7,591 bases of DNA, taken from Gorillibacterium sp. (GTDB lineage: Bacteria > Bacillota > Bacilli > Paenibacillales > NBRC-103111). Below, in pieces: positions 6,726 through 7,591 of this stretch. Numbering within the stretch: the stretch's first letter is position 1; each line of letters opens with the position of its first letter. The position numbers were made by a program, and so were the translations under genes. A model generated the notes under the pieces. It was not told the DNA's origin, ran no database searches, and worked only from the letters and a program-made list of their open reading frames with translations. The stretch spans positions 1-7,591 of the forward strand of contig JACMJI010000024.1 of the NCBI GenBank assembly GCA_014380705.1, written 5' to 3'.

Positions 6726-7591
6726 ATGAAGAGCTCGGCTCTGCTGACACCAACGGATGTGAAAGTCATTCGTGATTATGTGGAAAACAAGTATTCGCCT
6801 CTGTCTGGTGAGCGTCGTGCAGAGATTGTCGCAGATGCGATCCGACGCGTCCTTCATAATCACCTTCCTGAACTGTCGCAGCGTACCAAAGACGAGGTGA
6901 CGAATCAATTGATTCGCAGTTTTATCTTTGGTGAACAGAGCAGCATTCAGCCAGAGGATGTGCTTCAGGCTTTGAGCACCGACCCGACCATAGGAGACGA
7001 GATAATCATAGAAACACTATTATCTTGGTTAAATATGCGTACAGCCGAAGACTGGACACGAGAAAGACTTGAGTCACACTTACAAACACAAGAGGCAGGT
7101 AGAGACCCGAAGGCTATTGAAGGTAAGCGCTTTAAAGGTCATGAAGAAGCAGCCGCCGCATTGTCTGTCGCATGTGACACGGAGCACCCATGGTTCTATC
7201 CGACGTTGAACTCATTCAAGAAGGTTTCTGCAGGCGCATTGCTAATGACCCTGCTTACCGGAACGGCGATAGGAGCTTGGGCGATTAGGCAGGACAAGGA
7301 TCACCGGCTAACCAAAACAGTAGGTGTTTCCATGGCGCTACCATTGTATTCCCAAAGATTGTTGCCAATCCCAGTAAAGGTAATAGATCAAGGGATGCCT
7401 GTCGAGCTGCAATACCATGAAATAGATTCAATAGCGGTAAAAACTTATTTACATAGAAGAAACTCACTATTAGCGGATGAGCCCTATTTTAGCGCAATCG
7501 TGGAAAGTGCCCGAAAGCACGATGTTCACCCCCTGCTGCTTTTTGCAATTACTGGCCAGGAGCAAGGCTTTGTCCCGAAGTCACATGAAAA
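6726..7591 (+). CDS. Membrane-anchored protein with lysozyme/SLT-like domain (partial, runs off right edge)
   Basis: The gene has no stop in the window; 288 codons are visible. ATG 6726 is the first start after an in-frame stop at 6720-6722 and is preceded by GGTGGTG (6711-6717) at eight bases. Residues 1-165 are hydrophilic and mostly helical, with no signal peptide. One transmembrane segment lies at about 167-187 (SAGALLMTLLTGTAIGAWAI), flanked by KK before and basic residues after, so a type II topology is likely. From about residue 250 the sequence YFSAIVESARKHDV...AITGQEQGFVPKS resembles the start of the SLT/lysozyme-like fold, in which the Glu of an A-I-x-x-x-E-S-x-F-x-P motif is catalytic; here that is Glu279, with Gln replacing the usual Ser. 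The protein may therefore be a cell-wall lytic transglycosylase or glucosaminidase acting outside the membrane. The domain call rests on this short stretch. It is divergent from mqnB and its start falls 189 bp from that of mqnB. Confidence 0.75.
   Translation, partial: MKSSALLTPTDVKVIRDYVENKYSPLSGERRAEIVADAIRRVLHNHLPELSQRTKDEVTNQLIRSFIFGEQSSIQPEDVLQALSTDPTIGDEIIIETLLSWLNMRTAEDWTRERLESHLQTQEAGRDPKAIEGKRFKGHEEAAAALSVACDTEHPWFYPTLNSFKKVSAGALLMTLLTGTAIGAWAIRQDKDHRLTKTVGVSMALPLYSQRLLPIPVKVIDQGMPVELQYHEIDSIAVKTYLHRRNSLLADEPYFSAIVESARKHDVHPLLLFAITGQEQGFVPKSHE

Noticed and set aside
6657..6908. Minus-strand 83-codon frame before mqnB
   Set aside because: It is antisense to the beginning of the right-edge gene, which has a proper ribosome site and a consistent protein.

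Overview
The window looks like a chromosomal segment from a low-to-mid GC Firmicute, most likely Paenibacillus or a close relative (inference). The support is strong purine-rich ribosome binding sites, sigma-A-like promoters with extended -10 elements, a large secreted Asp-box protein of the kind common in Paenibacillus glycan utilisation, and menaquinone synthesis by the futalosine route. No mobile element, CRISPR array, tRNA or rRNA was seen.

Layout. Positions 1-371 hold no convincing gene but are dense in palindromes: a hairpin at 21-45, two copies of one palindrome at 83-105 and 132-158 whose arms can pair with each other, an 18-bp palindrome at 164-181, and a leader hairpin at 312-339. 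Next comes a 953-residue secreted protein (372-3233) with a signal peptide, twelve Asp-box repeats that probably form a GH74-like double beta-propeller, and a C-terminal part in which a dockerin-like calcium loop appears to sit inside a fibronectin III domain. A clear intrinsic terminator closes it at 3271-3308. The following intergenic region has an unexplained 56-bp inverted repeat and a good promoter for a class 3-type aldehyde dehydrogenase (3496-4875).

Convergent to these is a two-gene operon on the minus strand, mqnB (futalosine hydrolase) then mqnD (1,4-dihydroxy-6-naphthoate synthase). The two overlap by ATGA and are driven by a strong extended -10 promoter. They carry out two steps of the futalosine menaquinone pathway; the remaining steps (mqnA, mqnC) are not in the window. 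Divergent from mqnB, a gene starts at 6726 and runs off the right edge. It encodes a helical N-terminal region, one membrane segment and the start of a lysozyme/SLT-like domain with a candidate catalytic glutamate.

The genes do not form one obvious system: they are a polysaccharide-related secreted protein, an aldehyde dehydrogenase, a quinone operon and a probable cell-wall enzyme. The least explained parts are the palindrome cluster at the left edge, the nested dockerin/Fn3 arrangement and the inverted repeat between the first two genes.
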